The position numbers were made by a program, and so were the translations under genes. The notes beneath the pieces are model-generated. The model was not told where the DNA came from and searched no databases. It saw only the letters and a program-made list of their open reading frames with translations. From DATDRS01 sp035291605 (lineage in GTDB: Bacteria > Chloroflexota > Anaerolineae > Anaerolineales > UBA6663), in NCBI GenBank assembly GCA_035291605.1, contig DATDRS010000220.1, positions 1 through 7,012 on the forward strand: 7,012 nt of DNA, written 5' to 3'. This document shows positions 6,296-7,012 of the stretch, piece by piece. Numbering within the stretch: position 1 is the stretch's first letter; each line of letters starts with the position of its first letter.

Positions 6296-6324
6296 ATTGT
6301 ACCTTAGCGGGACATGATAATCAA
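6296..6324 (-). promoter_or_regulatory. Sigma-70-type promoter for lspA
   Basis: On the - strand, TTGATT (6324-6319) and TACAAT (6301-6296) are 17 bases apart, close to consensus. Transcription would start near 6289, giving a leader of about 105 bases that includes the repeat at 6212-6243. It is the best promoter match upstream of lspA and probably serves lspA-rluD and perhaps the two genes beyond. Confidence 0.65.
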
Positions 6325-6376
6325 TGGCCCTTGACGATCCACGGCTTTGGGAGTAGCATCCCGCCCTGCCAGAACG

Positions 6377-6411
6377 CCCGCCTTTCACGACGGAATGACG
6401 CGTGAGGCGGG
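6377..6411. repeat. Imperfect inverted repeat (CCCGCC/GGCGGG)
   Basis: CCCGCC, two bulged T, TCACG, an 11-base loop, then CGTGA and GGCGGG give an 11-bp stem. TTTCCCTTTT follows on the + strand, so it resembles a terminator, but no + strand gene ends upstream of it. On the - strand it contains GTCATTCCG near AAAGGCGGG, which looks like a degraded GTCATTCC-type palindromic repeat; that resemblance is inference. Confidence 0.55.
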
Positions 6412-6445
6412 TTTCCCTTTTAGGACTCCAGACCCAGCGAAGCCC

Positions 6446-6482
6446 AGAGACCCGGTTTCTCCCTTCGGGAAACCGGGTCTCT
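6446..6482. repeat. Strong 14-bp-stem hairpin (AGAGACCCGGTTTC arms)
   Basis: AGAGACCCGGTTTC (6446-6459) and its exact reverse complement (6469-6482) enclose the nine-base loop TCCCTTCGG, which can pair further by shifting. No T run follows on either strand, so it is not a standard terminator. It lies upstream of the KimA-like promoter. A REP-like dispersed element is the likeliest reading. Confidence 0.85.
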
Positions 6483-6531
6483 TGATGGGGAAGCCCGGCG
6501 GCAAATGTCAGCCCCCTGACTGACAGCCCGC

Positions 6532-6559
6532 TTGACGCCCGCTTGGGCCGGACTAGAAT
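6532..6559 (+). promoter_or_regulatory. Sigma-70-type promoter for the KimA-like gene
   Basis: TTGACG (6532-6537) and TAGAAT (6554-6559) are separated by 16 bases. The start of transcription would be near 6566, leaving a leader of about 55 bases. A direct repeat GCCCGCTTG (6526-6534 and 6537-6545) overlaps the -35 box, and an inverted repeat TGTCAG/CTGACA (6506-6525) lies just upstream; either could bind a regulator. Confidence 0.6.
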
Positions 6560-6620
6560 TCTATCGCCTGATCGGGCTCTCATCCGTCCGACCGGCCCGG
6601 CAAGGATCAACGCTCTCTCT

Positions 6621-7012
6621 ATGGCTGCCATTCGTCACTCCGGCGACGCTCCTCCGCGTTCGCTCACCACCTTCTTCATCGGCAAGCCCCTTCCGACCCA
6701 CGCGGCCCCGCACCAGACCATCAGCAAAAAAGTTGGGCTGGCTGTCTTCGCTTCGGACGCGCTGTCCTCGACGGCCTACGCCACCGAGGCGATCCTCGAA
6801 GTGCTGGCGTTCGCCGTGCCGGTGGCCGGCGTGGCCGTGCTGGGCTATTCCATCCCGGTCTCGCTCGCGATCGTCTTCCTGCTCGCCGTCGTCACCATCT
6901 CCTACGAGCAAACCATCCACGCCTATCCCGGCGGGGGCGGCGCCTATATCGTGTCGCGCGACAACCTGGGCGAAACTCCGGCACAGATCGCCGGGGCGGC
7001 GCTCCTCACCGA
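6621..7012 (+). CDS. KimA/YdaO-like APC-superfamily transporter, probable potassium importer (N-terminal part)
   Basis: The first 130 complete codons are present and the gene runs off the window. The ATG at 6621 follows AAGGAT by about 13 bases, and no other in-frame start lies nearby upstream. The N-terminus has TTFFIGKPLPTHAAPHQ, then SKKVGLAVFASDALSSTAYATEAIL (about 36-60), a second hydrophobic helix (about 66-95), SYEQTIHAYPGGGGAYIVS (about 98-116) and RDNLG. The SSDALSS-TAY-TE and AYP-GGGAY motifs closely resemble Bacillus KimA (formerly YdaO), a high-affinity, proton-coupled potassium importer controlled by cyclic-di-AMP. Amino-acid permeases of the same superfamily share this architecture, so potassium as substrate is inferred, and the C-terminal cytoplasmic domain that binds cyclic-di-AMP in KimA is outside the window. 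It reads away from lspA and has its own promoter. Confidence 0.85.
   Translation, partial: MAAIRHSGDAPPRSLTTFFIGKPLPTHAAPHQTISKKVGLAVFASDALSSTAYATEAILEVLAFAVPVAGVAVLGYSIPVSLAIVFLLAVVTISYEQTIHAYPGGGGAYIVSRDNLGETPAQIAGAALLT

Larger units (their letters stand above)
6207..6620. other. Divergent intergenic region between lspA and the KimA-like gene (414 bp)
   Basis: No credible coding sequence lies here. From left to right it holds a dispersed-repeat-like element (6212-6243), the lspA promoter (6296-6324), an imperfect stem (6377-6411), a strong hairpin (6446-6482), a short inverted repeat (TGTCAG/CTGACA, 6506-6525) and the promoter of the KimA-like gene (6532-6559). The 6272-6631 - strand open frame is low-complexity and Arg/Gly-rich, and is judged spurious. 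Confidence 0.7.

Noticed and set aside
5637..6317. 226-codon + strand open frame opposite lspA
   Set aside because: It is a shadow of lspA, whose catalytic motifs are complete on the - strand, and it continues through the repeat-like leader.
6377..6421. Rho-independent terminator on the + strand
   Set aside because: Stem plus T-rich tail looks right, but both flanking genes diverge from here, so no + strand transcript is expected to end at this point.
6560..6620. ydaO-type cyclic-di-AMP riboswitch before the KimA-like gene
   Set aside because: The predicted leader is only about 55 bases, too short for that riboswitch class, and no matching fold was seen.
6272..6631. 119-codon - strand open frame in the divergent gap
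   Set aside because: It runs across two promoters and two hairpins, has Arg/Gly-rich low-complexity composition and no family features.
1..7012. CRISPR array, insertion sequence, prophage or toxin-antitoxin system
   Set aside because: No regularly spaced repeats, transposase, integrase, terminal repeats with target duplications, or paired small toxin/antitoxin genes are visible.

Overview
This is a GC-rich bacterial chromosomal window with no phage, insertion sequence or CRISPR signal. The gene set suggests Chloroflexota, possibly an Anaerolineae-like lineage. The evidence is an alternative complex III (ACIII) gene run, an lspA-rluD pair, a KimA-type permease and intergenic repeats of a kind often seen in such genomes. 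This placement is inferred from gene style and is only moderately certain.

Layout. (1) Positions 1-3048, + strand: the distal part of an ACIII operon. It holds the C-terminal part of ActC (NrfD/PsrC-like quinol-site membrane subunit), ActD (DUF3341), the mono-heme cytochrome ActE, and a lipoprotein with three cytochrome c domains. ActD and ActE overlap by 4 bp. The triheme lipoprotein sits where actF is found in some other ACIII operons. (2) Positions 3111-3229, - strand: tRNA-Asp(GTC) with a near-consensus sigma-70 promoter. (3) Positions 3242-6185, - strand: lspA, rluD, a small membrane protein of unknown function, and a low-specificity L-threonine aldolase, read in that order. They are tightly packed (2-bp gap, 69-bp gap, 4-bp overlap). 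The 69-bp gap contains a perfect 26-bp palindrome. A good promoter for lspA lies at 6296-6324. (4) Positions 6207-6620: a 414-bp divergent intergenic region with a dispersed-repeat-like element, two hairpins and two opposing promoters. (5) Positions 6621-7012, + strand: the N-terminus of a KimA/YdaO-like APC-superfamily transporter, cut by the window edge.

Function. The first block is respiratory: ACIII oxidises membrane quinol and passes electrons to periplasmic c-type hemes, and the triheme lipoprotein is a plausible exit carrier toward a terminal oxidase. The second block is housekeeping: lipoprotein signal-peptide cleavage, 23S rRNA pseudouridylation and amino-acid metabolism. LspA would process lipoproteins of the same type as the triheme cytochrome. 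No wholly new system is evident. The points most worth checking are the ACIII variant without an adjacent actF, the palindrome after rluD, and the repeat mosaic upstream of lspA.
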